A stretch of DNA of 20,467 nt from an uncultured Desulfovibrio sp. (lineage in GTDB: Bacteria > Desulfobacterota > Desulfovibrionia > Desulfovibrionales > Desulfovibrionaceae). Of the stretch, positions 7,450-14,250 are shown piece after piece (the first letter of the stretch is position 1; the number at the start of each line of letters is the position of its first letter). The notes under the pieces were generated by a model. It had not been told where the DNA came from and searched no databases. It was given only the letters and a program-made list of their open reading frames with translations. Made by a program: the position numbers and the translations under genes. The stretch lies in the NCBI GenBank assembly GCA_947177085.1, contig CAMWTD010000009.1, forward strand, positions 1-20,467, written 5' to 3'.

Positions 7450-8093
7450 CCCTTGACCCCGCCGTCACGCCCGAGGCCATCGAGGCCCGTTCCTTCGCCA
7501 TCATCGACGCCGAGCTCCCCGAGCCGCGCCCCTTTGCCGGGCCGCTCTGGGAGGTGGCGCGCCGCTGCATCCACGCCCTCGGGGACACGGCCATCCTGCC
7601 GGACCTACGCCTCGGCCAATGCGCCCTTGAGCGCGGCGTGGCCGCCCTCCGCGCCGGAAAGCCCGTGTTCACGGACACGCGCATGGCAGCGGCCGGCCTG
7701 CCGGCGCGGCGCATGGACCGTCTGGGCGTCCCGGTGTTGCCGCTCATGGGCCTTGCCGGCGTGGGCGAGGCGGCGAGGGCGCGGGGCGTCACCAGGGCCG
7801 CCGCGGGCATCCGCATGATCGCGGACCGTCTCGCCGGGGCCATCGTGCTCATCGGCAACGCGCCCACGGCGCTCCTGGCGTTGCTGGAAGAACTGGAGGG
7901 CAGGCCCGCCGAGGCCGGCCCGGCGCTCATCGTGGGCATGCCCGTGGGCTTTGTGAACGCGGCGCAATCCAAGGAACTGCTGGCGCAAAGCCCGTGGCCC
8001 CACTTCACCCTGCTCGGGCGCAAGGGCGGCTCGGCGGCGGCCGCCTCCTGCGTCAACGCGCTGGCCGAGCTGGCGTTGCGGGAGCAGGAATAA
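7440..8093 (+). CDS. cbiC: Precorrin-8X / cobalt-precorrin-8 methylmutase (CbiC/CobH)
   Basis: A 217-residue enzyme that moves a methyl group from C-11 to C-12 of the corrin precursor, producing (cobyrinate) hydrogenobyrinate. The proposed catalytic histidine sits in RCIHALGD (H45). Other signatures are VFTDTRMAAAG, LIGNAPTALL, VGMPVGFVNAAQSKE and GRKGGSAAAASCVNALA near the C-terminus, all typical of the family, and the length is normal. The ATG lies 10 nt before the cbiA stop, so the two are translationally coupled. Together they cover two successive steps: CbiC makes the substrate that CbiA amidates. The rest of the pathway is not in the window. The gene ends 16 nt from the convergent toxin gene, with no strong terminator between them. 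Confidence 0.94.
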   Translation: MPVTLDPAVTPEAIEARSFAIIDAELPEPRPFAGPLWEVARRCIHALGDTAILPDLRLGQCALERGVAALRAGKPVFTDTRMAAAGLPARRMDRLGVPVLPLMGLAGVGEAARARGVTRAAAGIRMIADRLAGAIVLIGNAPTALLALLEELEGRPAEAGPALIVGMPVGFVNAAQSKELLAQSPWPHFTLLGRKGGSAAAASCVNALAELALREQE

Positions 8094-8109
8094 ATCGGGG
8101 AGAGCGCGC

Positions 8110-8409
8110 TCAGTCGAGATAGCCGGCCTCGCGCTGATGCTTGAGAGCGAGGATGACCACCGTATGGCCCCTGAGTTCATATACAAGGGTATAGCCCGAC
8201 ACGCCGAAAGGGATAAGCACTTCGCGGTAGTCCGGCTCAAGGTCATCGGCGGGGCGTCCCGCATGGGGAAACTCGTGCAGGATGTCCGTGGCGGCGATTA
8301 TGACGTCGAGGGCCTTCTCCGCCGCGCCGGGGTCCGCCGCGGCCAGAAAATCGCGGACGCGCGCAAGCCCGGCCAGGGCATTGGCCGTCCAATGGACTAG
8401 ATATGGCAT
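8110..8409 (-). CDS. parE: ParE/RelE-superfamily toxin
   Basis: A 99-residue basic protein of the RelE/ParE toxin fold. Visible signatures are the helical N-terminal half (LARVRDFLAAADPGAAEKAL), the FPHAGRPADD turn, the REVLIPFGVSGYTLVYEL strand pair, and the C-terminal VVILALKHQREAGY segment. The last matches the ParE-type ending, which favours a gyrase-poisoning toxin over a ribosome-dependent mRNA nuclease, but that assignment is inference. The ATG lies inside the end of the antitoxin gene (13-nt overlap) and no ribosome binding site of its own is evident, so it should be made by coupling, the usual antitoxin-first arrangement. It converges on cbiC, 16 nt away. Confidence 0.88.
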   Translation of the reverse strand: MPYLVHWTANALAGLARVRDFLAAADPGAAEKALDVIIAATDILHEFPHAGRPADDLEPDYREVLIPFGVSGYTLVYELRGHTVVILALKHQREAGYLD

Positions 8410-8690
8410 ATGGGGAGCGCCGCGTCGCTGTCCTCCCGCAGGCGGGAGACCCAGTCCTTCACTTCCGCCTGGGTGACGTGCAGCCCGGTCCGCAGGTAGT
8501 GCTCATGCGCGGCCCTGCATTCCTGCCGCAAGGCTTCGCGTTGTTCCTCCCGCTCCACAAATGCGGCGACCGCCTGCACCAGAAGGGCATTGGCGGAACG
8601 CTGGCGCGCGGCGGCGAGGTGCTGCACACGGGCCTTCAGCCCTGCGGGCAGACGGATACTGATCGGGCTCGTCGGGGGATGTGTCGTCAT
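8397..8690 (-). CDS. Ribbon-helix-helix (CopG/ParD-like) antitoxin
   Basis: A 97-residue protein with an N-terminal ribbon-helix-helix segment (ISIRLPAGLKARVQHLAAAR, about residues 10-50), the DNA-binding fold of ParD/CopG antitoxins. A charged helix follows (residues 50-70), then the YLRTGLHVTQAEVKDWVSRL tail often seen in antitoxins paired with ParE. Such proteins neutralise the toxin and repress their own promoter, the complex binding more tightly. A strong ribosome binding site, AGGAG, lies 6 nt before the ATG on the minus strand (8695-8702). The gene precedes and overlaps the toxin gene. A promoter with an overlapping inverted repeat lies directly upstream, in line with autoregulation. 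Confidence 0.87.
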   Translation of the reverse strand: MTTHPPTSPISIRLPAGLKARVQHLAAARQRSANALLVQAVAAFVEREEQREALRQECRAAHEHYLRTGLHVTQAEVKDWVSRLREDSDAALPICHI

Positions 8691-8704
8691 AACGGCTCCT
8701 CTCG

Positions 8705-8733
8705 TGTAGCCACCCTAACTCGTGGCGGCTACA
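8705..8733. promoter_or_regulatory. Inverted repeat, candidate antitoxin operator
   Basis: TGTAGCC (8705-8711) is repeated in inverted form as GGCTACA (8727-8733), with inner CCAC and GTGG elements. One arm lies between the -35 and -10 boxes and the other at the -10 and start region. This is the expected place for a repressor site that blocks RNA polymerase, and ribbon-helix-helix antitoxins bind such short repeats. Binding is inferred from position and symmetry. Confidence 0.5.
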
Positions 8734-8740
8734 GGGTCAA
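8712..8740 (-). promoter_or_regulatory. Promoter of the antitoxin-toxin operon
   Basis: Read on the minus strand there is a TTGACC -35 box (8740-8735), a 17-nt spacer and a TAGGGT -10 box (8717-8712). The predicted transcription start falls about 15-20 nt before the antitoxin ATG. The -35 box is a strong match to sigma70; the -10 box is weak (3 of 6), which suits a promoter kept low by autoregulation. Confidence 0.55.
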
Positions 8741-8776
8741 TGCGGGCGGCAGAACGCCCGTGAAGCCAAGAAAACT

Positions 8777-8805
8777 TTGACTTTCCGCGCGGGCCGGTTT
8801 ATGAG
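8777..8805 (+). promoter_or_regulatory. Sigma70-like promoter for truB-rpsO
   Basis: TTGACT (8777-8782), a 17-nt spacer and TATGAG (8800-8805) form a good sigma70-type promoter on the plus strand. It would start transcription about 40 nt before the truB ATG. It diverges from the antitoxin promoter, and the two -35 boxes are about 37 nt apart. Confidence 0.5.
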
Positions 8806-8850
8806 CGTCAGTTGCTCCCGCACGGGGAGCCGCCACAGGGCACGGAAACC

Positions 8851-9792
8851 ATGACGCAGCAGCACGACCGCCCCTCGCCGCCCTTGCCGCAACTGGACGG
8901 CGTGGTGGTGCTGGACAAGCCCACCGGGCCCACGTCGGCCCGTTGCGTGGCGGCGCTCAAGCGCCTGGGGCAGAAGAAGATCGGCCATGCGGGCACGCTG
9001 GACCCGCTGGCTTCGGGCGTCTTGCTCATCCTGCTCGGGCAGGCGACCAAGCTCTCCTCCTTTCTCATGGAGGGCGGCGGCAAGGTCTATCGGGGCTGCC
9101 TGCGCCTGGGGCAGACCACGGACACCTGGGACTGCCAGGGCGAAATCCTCGCCGAGGCCCCGTGGCAGCATGTGGACGCGGAGGCCGTGGCGCGGGACAT
9201 CGCCTCGTGGTCGGCCCTCACCGAGCAGCCCGTGCCCCCCTATTCGGCGGCCAAGCACGAGGGGCAGCCCCTCTATCGCCTGGCGCGGCGGGGGAAGACG
9301 GCCCCGGCCAAGACCAAGGCCGTAAAAATTTCACAGGCGGCAGTGCTCGAGGTGGACCTGCCGTTTGTGCGCTTCCGGGTCGCGTGCGGCTCCGGCACCT
9401 ATGTTCGCTCCCTGGCCCACAGCTTGGGGATGCGCTTGGGCTGCGGGGCCGTGCTCACGGAACTGGTCCGGGAGTACAGCCACCCCTTCGGGCTCGACGA
9501 AGCCACGGGGCTCGACGCCCTTGTGGCCGACCCGGCCCTTTTGGCGGCACGGGTGCGGCCGCTGGCCGAGGCGCTGCCCGCCTGGCCCCGGCTCCTGCTC
9601 ACGCGGGAGCAGGAACGCCGGGTGCGCAACGGCGCGGCGCTCCCGGTGAGCGCGGTAGCCGCAAGCGGCGAAGGCGCCCGGGACGCGGCGCATGCCCTGC
9701 TCTGCGCGGCGGACGGCGCGGCGCTCGCCCTCGCGCGGCGCGAGGCAACGCCCCTCGGGGACGCGTGGGCCGTGGCACGGGGCCTGTGGTAG
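8851..9792 (+). CDS. truB: tRNA pseudouridine-55 synthase TruB
   Basis: A 313-residue enzyme that converts U55 in the T-loop of tRNAs to pseudouridine. GVVVLDKPTGPTS opens the domain, and the catalytic aspartate is D51 in GHAGTLDPLASG. Further family motifs are VPPYSAAKHEGQPLY and FRVACGSGTYVRSLA. The region after about residue 215 is a C-terminal PUA-like part. The ATG at 8851 is preferred over a TTG at 8812 because the protein then begins at the normal place before the GVVVLDKP motif and lies behind the predicted promoter. The GGA before the ATG (8844-8846) is only a modest ribosome binding site. In related bacteria truB follows infB and rbfA; here those are missing upstream and the toxin-antitoxin pair sits there instead. 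Confidence 0.95.
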   Translation: MTQQHDRPSPPLPQLDGVVVLDKPTGPTSARCVAALKRLGQKKIGHAGTLDPLASGVLLILLGQATKLSSFLMEGGGKVYRGCLRLGQTTDTWDCQGEILAEAPWQHVDAEAVARDIASWSALTEQPVPPYSAAKHEGQPLYRLARRGKTAPAKTKAVKISQAAVLEVDLPFVRFRVACGSGTYVRSLAHSLGMRLGCGAVLTELVREYSHPFGLDEATGLDALVADPALLAARVRPLAEALPAWPRLLLTREQERRVRNGAALPVSAVAASGEGARDAAHALLCAADGAALALARREATPLGDAWAVARGLW

Positions 9793-9864
9793 GGGCAGGG
9801 GCTCTGCGAAAAGTGGCTTGCGGGGGATGGCGCATCATCAACCCTTCCTGAAAGGAGAATCGCT

Positions 9865-10134
9865 GTGGTCATGGATGCCGAACAGAAAAAGGCTGTCATT
9901 GACGCCCACGCCAAGCACGAGGGCGACACCGGCTCCCCGGAGGTGCAGGTGGCCCTGCTCACCGCGCGCATCGAGGGCCTCACCGGGCACTTCAAGGTGC
10001 ACAAGAAGGACTTTCACTCGCGCACGGGCCTGCTCAAGCTGGTGGGTCATCGGCGCAAAATACTCAATTATCTGAAGAAAAAGGATATTCAGCGCTATCG
10101 CGCGCTTATCGAAAAACTGGGCTTGCGCAAGTAG
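9865..10134 (+). CDS. rpsO: 30S ribosomal protein S15
   Basis: An 89-residue protein that binds 16S rRNA in the platform of the small subunit. HEGDTGSPEVQVALLTARI, the HKKDFHSRTGLL segment and the KLVGHRRKILNYLKKKD segment are the S15 signature, and length is normal. The GTG at 9865 is chosen over the ATG at 9871 because the AAGGAG ribosome binding site (9852-9857) sits 7 nt before the GTG but 13 nt before the ATG; the difference is only two residues (MVMD versus MD). It follows truB after 72 nt, in which no promoter is obvious. The rpsO-pnp order is conserved widely. In E. coli S15 represses its own mRNA through a leader pseudoknot; I did not find such a structure here. Confidence 0.97.
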   Translation: MVMDAEQKKAVIDAHAKHEGDTGSPEVQVALLTARIEGLTGHFKVHKKDFHSRTGLLKLVGHRRKILNYLKKKDIQRYRALIEKLGLRK

Positions 10135-10160
10135 GCTTTCGTTTTTATCATGGAAGAACT

Positions 10161-10191
10161 GCCAAGGGGGGGCGCAAGGCTCCCCCTTGGC
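10161..10191 (+). other. Hairpin after rpsO without a T-tract
   Basis: GCCAAGGGGG (10161-10170) pairs with CCCCCTTGGC (10182-10191), a perfect 10-bp stem with an 11-nt loop, 27 nt after the rpsO stop. No run of T follows, so it is a poor intrinsic terminator. It could protect the 3' end of an rpsO transcript from exonucleases or be part of the pnp leader. Confidence 0.55.
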
Positions 10192-10300
10192 GTATGGACC
10201 GGCCCCGCTTCCGTGAGGCCGGGCTTCCGCTTTTCCCGCCCGGAAGGAGCGCCCGCGGGCGCATTGGCGGGGATCACGCCCCGGGAGGGGCGCAAACGCA

Positions 10301-10380
10301 GAAGGGGGGTCCGGGAAAATCAGGCAGGGGCGCGCCCACAAGCCCGCGCACGGCTGCCCGCTTTTCCCGGAATCCCCTTC
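10301..10380 (+). promoter_or_regulatory. Long hairpin in the pnp leader, candidate self-regulatory element
   Basis: The 261-nt gap between rpsO and pnp has no gene. Just before pnp, GAAGGGG (10301-10307) plus TCCGGGAAAA (10310-10319) pair with TTTTCCCGGA (10362-10371) plus CCCCTTC (10374-10380). This is about 17 Watson-Crick pairs interrupted by a two-base internal loop. Inside, GGCAG (10323-10327) pairs with CTGCC (10354-10358). The structure ends 5 nt before the pnp ribosome binding site (TGAGGA, 10386-10391). In E. coli a double-stranded leader before pnp is cut by RNase III and then removed by PNPase to repress pnp. A similar role here is inference. A 14-bp perfect palindrome (10249-10262) and a 6-bp CTTCCG/CGGAAG stem (10224-10246) lie further upstream. 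Confidence 0.55.
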
Positions 10381-10395
10381 ACCCATGAGGAATGT

Positions 10396-12633
10396 ATGGC
10401 ACAGGATATTTTTGAACCCACGCGCGTCACGGCCGAGGTGGGCGGCAAGGAAGTCATCCTCGAATGCGGCCGCCTCGCCAACCAGGCGGACGGCGCTGTG
10501 TGGGTGCAGTGCGGCGGCACGGTGGTGCTCGTCACCGTGTGCTCGCAGCCGCTCGAGTTCGACAAGGGCTTCTTCCCGCTGACCGTGGAATATTCCGAAA
10601 AAATGTACGCCGCCGGGCGCATCCCCGGGAGCTTCTTCCGCCGCGAGATCGGCCGCCCCTCCGAGCGCGAGACTCTGGTCTCGAGGCTCATCGACCGGCC
10701 CATCCGTCCGCTCTTCCCCAAGGGCCTCAATGAGGACGTGCAGGTGCTCGCCACCGTCATCTCCGCCGACCAGGAGAACGATTCCGACGTGCTCGCCATC
10801 ACCGGCGCGTCGGCCGCGCTCATGGTGTCGCGGCTGCCCTTCGCCGGGCCCGTGGCCGGCGGCCGCATCGGGCGCATCAACGGCCGCTTCGTGCTCAACC
10901 CCACCATTTCCGAGCAGGAACAGAGCGACATCAACCTCGTGTTCGCGGCCTCGCGCGACGCGCTCACCATGGTGGAGGGCGAGGCGCATTTCGTGCCCGA
11001 GGACGATATCATCGAGGCCCTGGAATGGGGCCGCAAGGAGATCCAGCCGCTCATCGACGCCCAGTACAAGCTCGCCGAGCTCTGCGGCAAGCCCAAGATG
11101 GACTTCACCCCGCATGAGGACGACCCCAAGCTCGCCGCGCGCGTGGAGGAGCTGGCCCTTGCCGCCGGGCTGGACGACGCCCTGCGCGTGCCCGAAAAGC
11201 TGGCCCGCAAGGAGGCGCGCAAGGCCGTCAAGACCGCCGTGCTCACGGCGCTCGCCGACGACCCGGCCTGGGCGGAAAACGAGGCCGCGCTCAAGGCCGT
11301 GCCCGACATGCTGGGCGACCTCGAGAAGCGGCTCGTGCGCGGGCGCATCGTCAAGGAGGGCACGCGCATCGACGGCCGCGACGTGAAAAGCGTGCGCCCC
11401 ATCCAGATCCAGACCGGGGTGCTGCCGCGCGCCCACGGCTCGGCGCTGTTCAGGCGCGGCGAGACCAAGTCCATGGTCGTGACCACGCTCGGCTCCTCCA
11501 CGGACGAGCAGCGCATGGACTCGCTCACCGGCGACGTGACCAAGCGCTTCATGCTGCACTACAACTTCCCGCCCTATTGCGTGGGCGAGGTCAAGCCCGT
11601 GCGCCTCTCGCGCCGCGAGATCGGCCACGGGGCGCTGGCGGAGCGCTCGCTTCGGCCCATCCTGCCCCCGGATACGGACTTCCCCTTCACCCTGCGCGTG
11701 GTGGCCGAGACCATGGAGTCCAACGGCTCCTCGTCCATGGCGGCCGTGTGCGGCGGGTCGCTCGCGCTCATGGACGCGGGCGTGCCCGTTTCCGCGCCGG
11801 TGGCCGGCGTGGCCATGGGCCTCATCAAGGAGGGCGACCGCTTCATCGTGCTCACCGACATCCTGGGCGACGAGGACGCGCTCGGCGACATGGACTTCAA
11901 GATCGCGGGCACGGCCGAGGGCGTGACCGGCGTGCAGATGGACATCAAGATCACCGGCCTCACCACGGACATCATGCGCGCGGCCATGCGCCAGGCGCGC
12001 GAGGGGCGGCTGCACATCCTCGGCGAAATGGCCAAGGCCATCGCCGAGCCCCGCAAGGAGCTCTCGCGCTATGCGCCGCAGCACGCCGAGATCTTCGTCA
12101 ACCCGGACATCATCCGGCTGATCATCGGCCCCGGCGGCAAGAACATCAAGGCCATCACCACGGCCACCGGGGCCTCGGTGGACATCGAGGACTCTGGCCG
12201 CGTCTCTATCTTCGCGCCCACGGCCGAGGCGCTGGAAAAGGCGCGGGAGATGGTCTCCTACTACGACCAGCGGCCGGACCTGGGCAAGAACTACCTCGCC
12301 AAGGTGCGCAAGGTCATGGACATCGGCGCCATCGTGGAGGTGCTGCCCAATGTGGAGGCGCTCGTCCACGTGTCGCAGCTCGACATCGGCCGTGTGGAGC
12401 AGCCCGGCGACGTGGCCCGCATCGGCGAGGACATGCTCGTCAAGGTGATCGAGATCAACGGCGACCGCATCCGCGCCAGCCGCAAGGCCGTACTCCTCGA
12501 GGAGCAGGGCCATCCCTGGAACCCGGAGGAGACCGCCCGGCCCCCGCGCCGCGAAGGCGGCGACCGCAACCGGGGCCCGCGCCACGGCGGCGGCGACCGG
12601 GGCGGCGACCGCGGCCCGCGCCGTCAGGGCTAG
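10396..12633 (+). CDS. pnp: Polyribonucleotide nucleotidyltransferase (PNPase)
   Basis: A 745-residue phosphorolytic 3'-5' exoribonuclease that degrades mRNA and can act with RNase E as a degradosome part. Two RNase PH cores are visible (about residues 1-220 and 320-545) joined by a helical linker. The active-site region is ILGDEDALGDMDFK (residues about 490-502). The KH domain has IIGPGGKNIKAI (from residue 576), and an S1 domain follows (about 635-700, GAIVEVLPNVEALVHVS). The last 33 residues are an Arg/Gly/Asp-rich low-complexity tail (repeated RGGDRG-type motifs), which may add RNA affinity. TGAGGA precedes the ATG by 4 nt. The hairpin-rich leader suggests autoregulation. Length is slightly above the E. 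coli enzyme (711) because of the tail. Confidence 0.97.
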   Translation: MAQDIFEPTRVTAEVGGKEVILECGRLANQADGAVWVQCGGTVVLVTVCSQPLEFDKGFFPLTVEYSEKMYAAGRIPGSFFRREIGRPSERETLVSRLIDRPIRPLFPKGLNEDVQVLATVISADQENDSDVLAITGASAALMVSRLPFAGPVAGGRIGRINGRFVLNPTISEQEQSDINLVFAASRDALTMVEGEAHFVPEDDIIEALEWGRKEIQPLIDAQYKLAELCGKPKMDFTPHEDDPKLAARVEELALAAGLDDALRVPEKLARKEARKAVKTAVLTALADDPAWAENEAALKAVPDMLGDLEKRLVRGRIVKEGTRIDGRDVKSVRPIQIQTGVLPRAHGSALFRRGETKSMVVTTLGSSTDEQRMDSLTGDVTKRFMLHYNFPPYCVGEVKPVRLSRREIGHGALAERSLRPILPPDTDFPFTLRVVAETMESNGSSSMAAVCGGSLALMDAGVPVSAPVAGVAMGLIKEGDRFIVLTDILGDEDALGDMDFKIAGTAEGVTGVQMDIKITGLTTDIMRAAMRQAREGRLHILGEMAKAIAEPRKELSRYAPQHAEIFVNPDIIRLIIGPGGKNIKAITTATGASVDIEDSGRVSIFAPTAEALEKAREMVSYYDQRPDLGKNYLAKVRKVMDIGAIVEVLPNVEALVHVSQLDIGRVEQPGDVARIGEDMLVKVIEINGDRIRASRKAVLLEEQGHPWNPEETARPPRREGGDRNRGPRHGGGDRGGDRGPRRQG

Positions 12634-12653
12634 GCCCCTTTAGCGTAGCTGAC

Positions 12654-12699
12654 GCCACTCCCCCGGCCCCGCGAACCTCTCGGGGCCGTGGGGAGTGGC
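12654..12699 (+). other. Strong GC-rich hairpin between pnp and the next gene
   Basis: GCCACTCCCC (12654-12663) pairs with GGGGAGTGGC (12690-12699), and directly inside it CGGCCCCG (12664-12671) pairs with CGGGGCCG (12681-12688). This gives 18 pairs with a single bulged T (12689) and a 9-nt loop. It has no T-tract. It ends one base before the GGAGGA ribosome binding site of the following gene, so it could act as a 3' stabiliser for pnp mRNA, a partial terminator, or a control of that gene's translation. Confidence 0.6.
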
Positions 12700-12711
12700 C
12701 GGAGGACAGGC

Positions 12712-13713
12712 ATGTTCGGAAAGAAGAAAAAGGCCAAGGCCGCCACGGCGGAAGATACGACGCAGCAAAAGGACGCGGGGGCTCCTGAACAGAAGGCGCC
12801 GAAGCCCGGCGCGGACCGCGTCCATGCCGAGGGCCTGGGCGACGCCTGGGTGGCGCTCACCGGGCAGAACCCGGCGGCCATCATGCCGCAGGTGGTGGCC
12901 ACAGTGCTCAAGGAAGGCGGCACGCGCCCCCCGTGGCAGTGGAAGCGCGGCGGGCGCGAGCATGTGCTCATGGCCTGGCCGCAGGACCAGCCCGTGCGCG
13001 CGGCCGTGCTCGTGGCCGGGGAGGAGGGCGGCAAGCTCACCCCGGTGACGGCCGTGCCCCTGCTGGAGGGCCTGCCCAACGACCTTGAGGTGGAAGCCGT
13101 CGAGCCCCGGGCCGAGGGCCTGGGCGCGGACGTGGCCGTGACCATGATGGAGGGCGAGAACCCCATGTGGTTCTTCGACCCGCTCTACGGCCGCGACAAG
13201 GACGACCTCACCCCCGGCATCACGCACACCTTCTGGCTTGCGGGCCTGGCGCTCGGCATCCGCAAGGCGCTTCTTGACGAGCTCACCATCACCCAGGGCC
13301 CGCAGTACGAGGCCCATGCGGCCGCGTGGCTCGAGGAGCACCCCGGAGCCTCGCGCCTCGACGTGCCGCCGCTCAAGATCCCCATGGCGGGCAAGCGCTG
13401 CATCATGCCCGGGCGTCGTTTCGGCGAGTACCAGGTGCGCAACGTGGTGGAGCGGGTGGAGGACTTCCGGCTGGAAAAGATGGACGTCAAGGCCCTCTAC
13501 CTGAATTTCCCCTTCGAGGACCGCGCGCCCTTGCGCCTCGCGCTCTATGCGTCGAAATTCGCGCTCGGGGACTATGCGCCCGAGGAGGGCGACGAGATCG
13601 AGGCCTATGTCTGGCTCGAGGGCCGGATCATCGACCTTGAGCAGGCCCCCGCGCCCGGCGCTGACGACACGGCCCCCCGAGGGCCGGCCCCGGGCACCAC
13701 GCCGCACCAGTAG
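12712..13713 (+). CDS. Unknown soluble protein, 333 residues
   Basis: I do not recognise this protein. The ATG is chosen because GGAGGA lies 5 nt upstream (12701-12706). The N-terminus is very basic (MFGKKKKAKA), then a charged, Gln/Ala/Pro-rich stretch to about residue 40, then a folded-looking body of about 270 residues, and a Pro/Ala-rich tail. No signal peptide or membrane helix is visible. Segments that could serve for a search are PMWFFDPLYGRDKDD, the CIMPGRRFGEYQ region and VKALYLNFPFEDRAPLRL. The gene ends 15 nt before nfeD, and the four genes 12712-16090 look like one operon. It may therefore work at the membrane with the NfeD/SPFH pair, but that is only context. Confidence 0.8.
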   Translation: MFGKKKKAKAATAEDTTQQKDAGAPEQKAPKPGADRVHAEGLGDAWVALTGQNPAAIMPQVVATVLKEGGTRPPWQWKRGGREHVLMAWPQDQPVRAAVLVAGEEGGKLTPVTAVPLLEGLPNDLEVEAVEPRAEGLGADVAVTMMEGENPMWFFDPLYGRDKDDLTPGITHTFWLAGLALGIRKALLDELTITQGPQYEAHAAAWLEEHPGASRLDVPPLKIPMAGKRCIMPGRRFGEYQVRNVVERVEDFRLEKMDVKALYLNFPFEDRAPLRLALYASKFALGDYAPEEGDEIEAYVWLEGRIIDLEQAPAPGADDTAPRGPAPGTTPHQ

Positions 13714-13728
13714 CGGCGGGAAAGCGGC

Positions 13729-14238
13729 ATGAGCCTGCCCCTGATCTGGTTCTTACTGGGCGTGGCCTTCCTGGCGGTGGAGCTCGTCAACCCCACCCTG
13801 GTGCTCGGCTTTTTCGGCATCGGCGCCTGGGTGACGGCCTGCGCCGCCCTCCTGGGGCTTGCGCCGGCGTGGCAGATCGTGCTCTTCATCGCGGCCTCGC
13901 TGCTCGCCCTTCGGCTGCTCAGGCGGCGCTTCCGCCACGTGTTCGGGGGCCGCGCCGAAGCCGCCACCGACCCGCACGACTACGGCGGCAGTTCCGAGGC
14001 CGCGCCGCCGCATCCGCTGGCCGGGCACACCGGCCGGGTGAGCAGGCCCGTCCGGCCGGACGGCCGCGGCGAGGTGCGCATCGACGGCAGCTTCTGGCGC
14101 GCCGTGGCGCCCGTCTACATCCCCGAGGGCCGCGAGGTGCGCGTCCTCGGCGCCATGCCCGAGGATTCGCTCGTCCTGCGTGTGGAGCCGCTTGCGCAGG
14201 ACGACCAAAGCGGCCCACGGCCTCATAAGGCTCATTAA
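13729..14238 (+). CDS. nfeD: NfeD family membrane protein
   Basis: A 169-residue short-form NfeD. Three hydrophobic segments (about residues 5-22, 24-43 and 48-65) are followed by a basic stretch (LRRRFRHVF) and a soluble C-terminal domain (about 95-155). That domain contains GHTGRVSRPVRPDGRGEVRIDGSFWRAVA, the OB-fold typical of the family. NfeD proteins pair with stomatin/SPFH proteins, and the OB domain is thought to help organise or anchor SPFH oligomers. The serine protease domain found in long NfeD forms is absent. The SPFH gene starts 12 nt downstream, matching the classic gene pair. Confidence 0.88.
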   Translation: MSLPLIWFLLGVAFLAVELVNPTLVLGFFGIGAWVTACAALLGLAPAWQIVLFIAASLLALRLLRRRFRHVFGGRAEAATDPHDYGGSSEAAPPHPLAGHTGRVSRPVRPDGRGEVRIDGSFWRAVAPVYIPEGREVRVLGAMPEDSLVLRVEPLAQDDQSGPRPHKAH

Positions 14239-14250
14239 AAGGACTGATGT

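Noticed and set aside
8812..8850. TTG at 8812 as an upstream start for truB
   Set aside because: It adds 13 non-conserved residues and would lie almost at the predicted transcription start; the ATG at 8851 fits the family N-terminus.
10161..10191. Intrinsic terminator of rpsO
   Set aside because: The stem is good but no T-tract follows, so it is listed as a hairpin of uncertain role rather than a terminator.
9838..12585. A 915-codon open frame on the minus strand over pnp and its leader
   Set aside because: It is antisense to a secure pnp gene; the composition (very rich in His, Gly, Arg, Val, Glu) is what high-G+C antisense frames give, and no family motif is visible.
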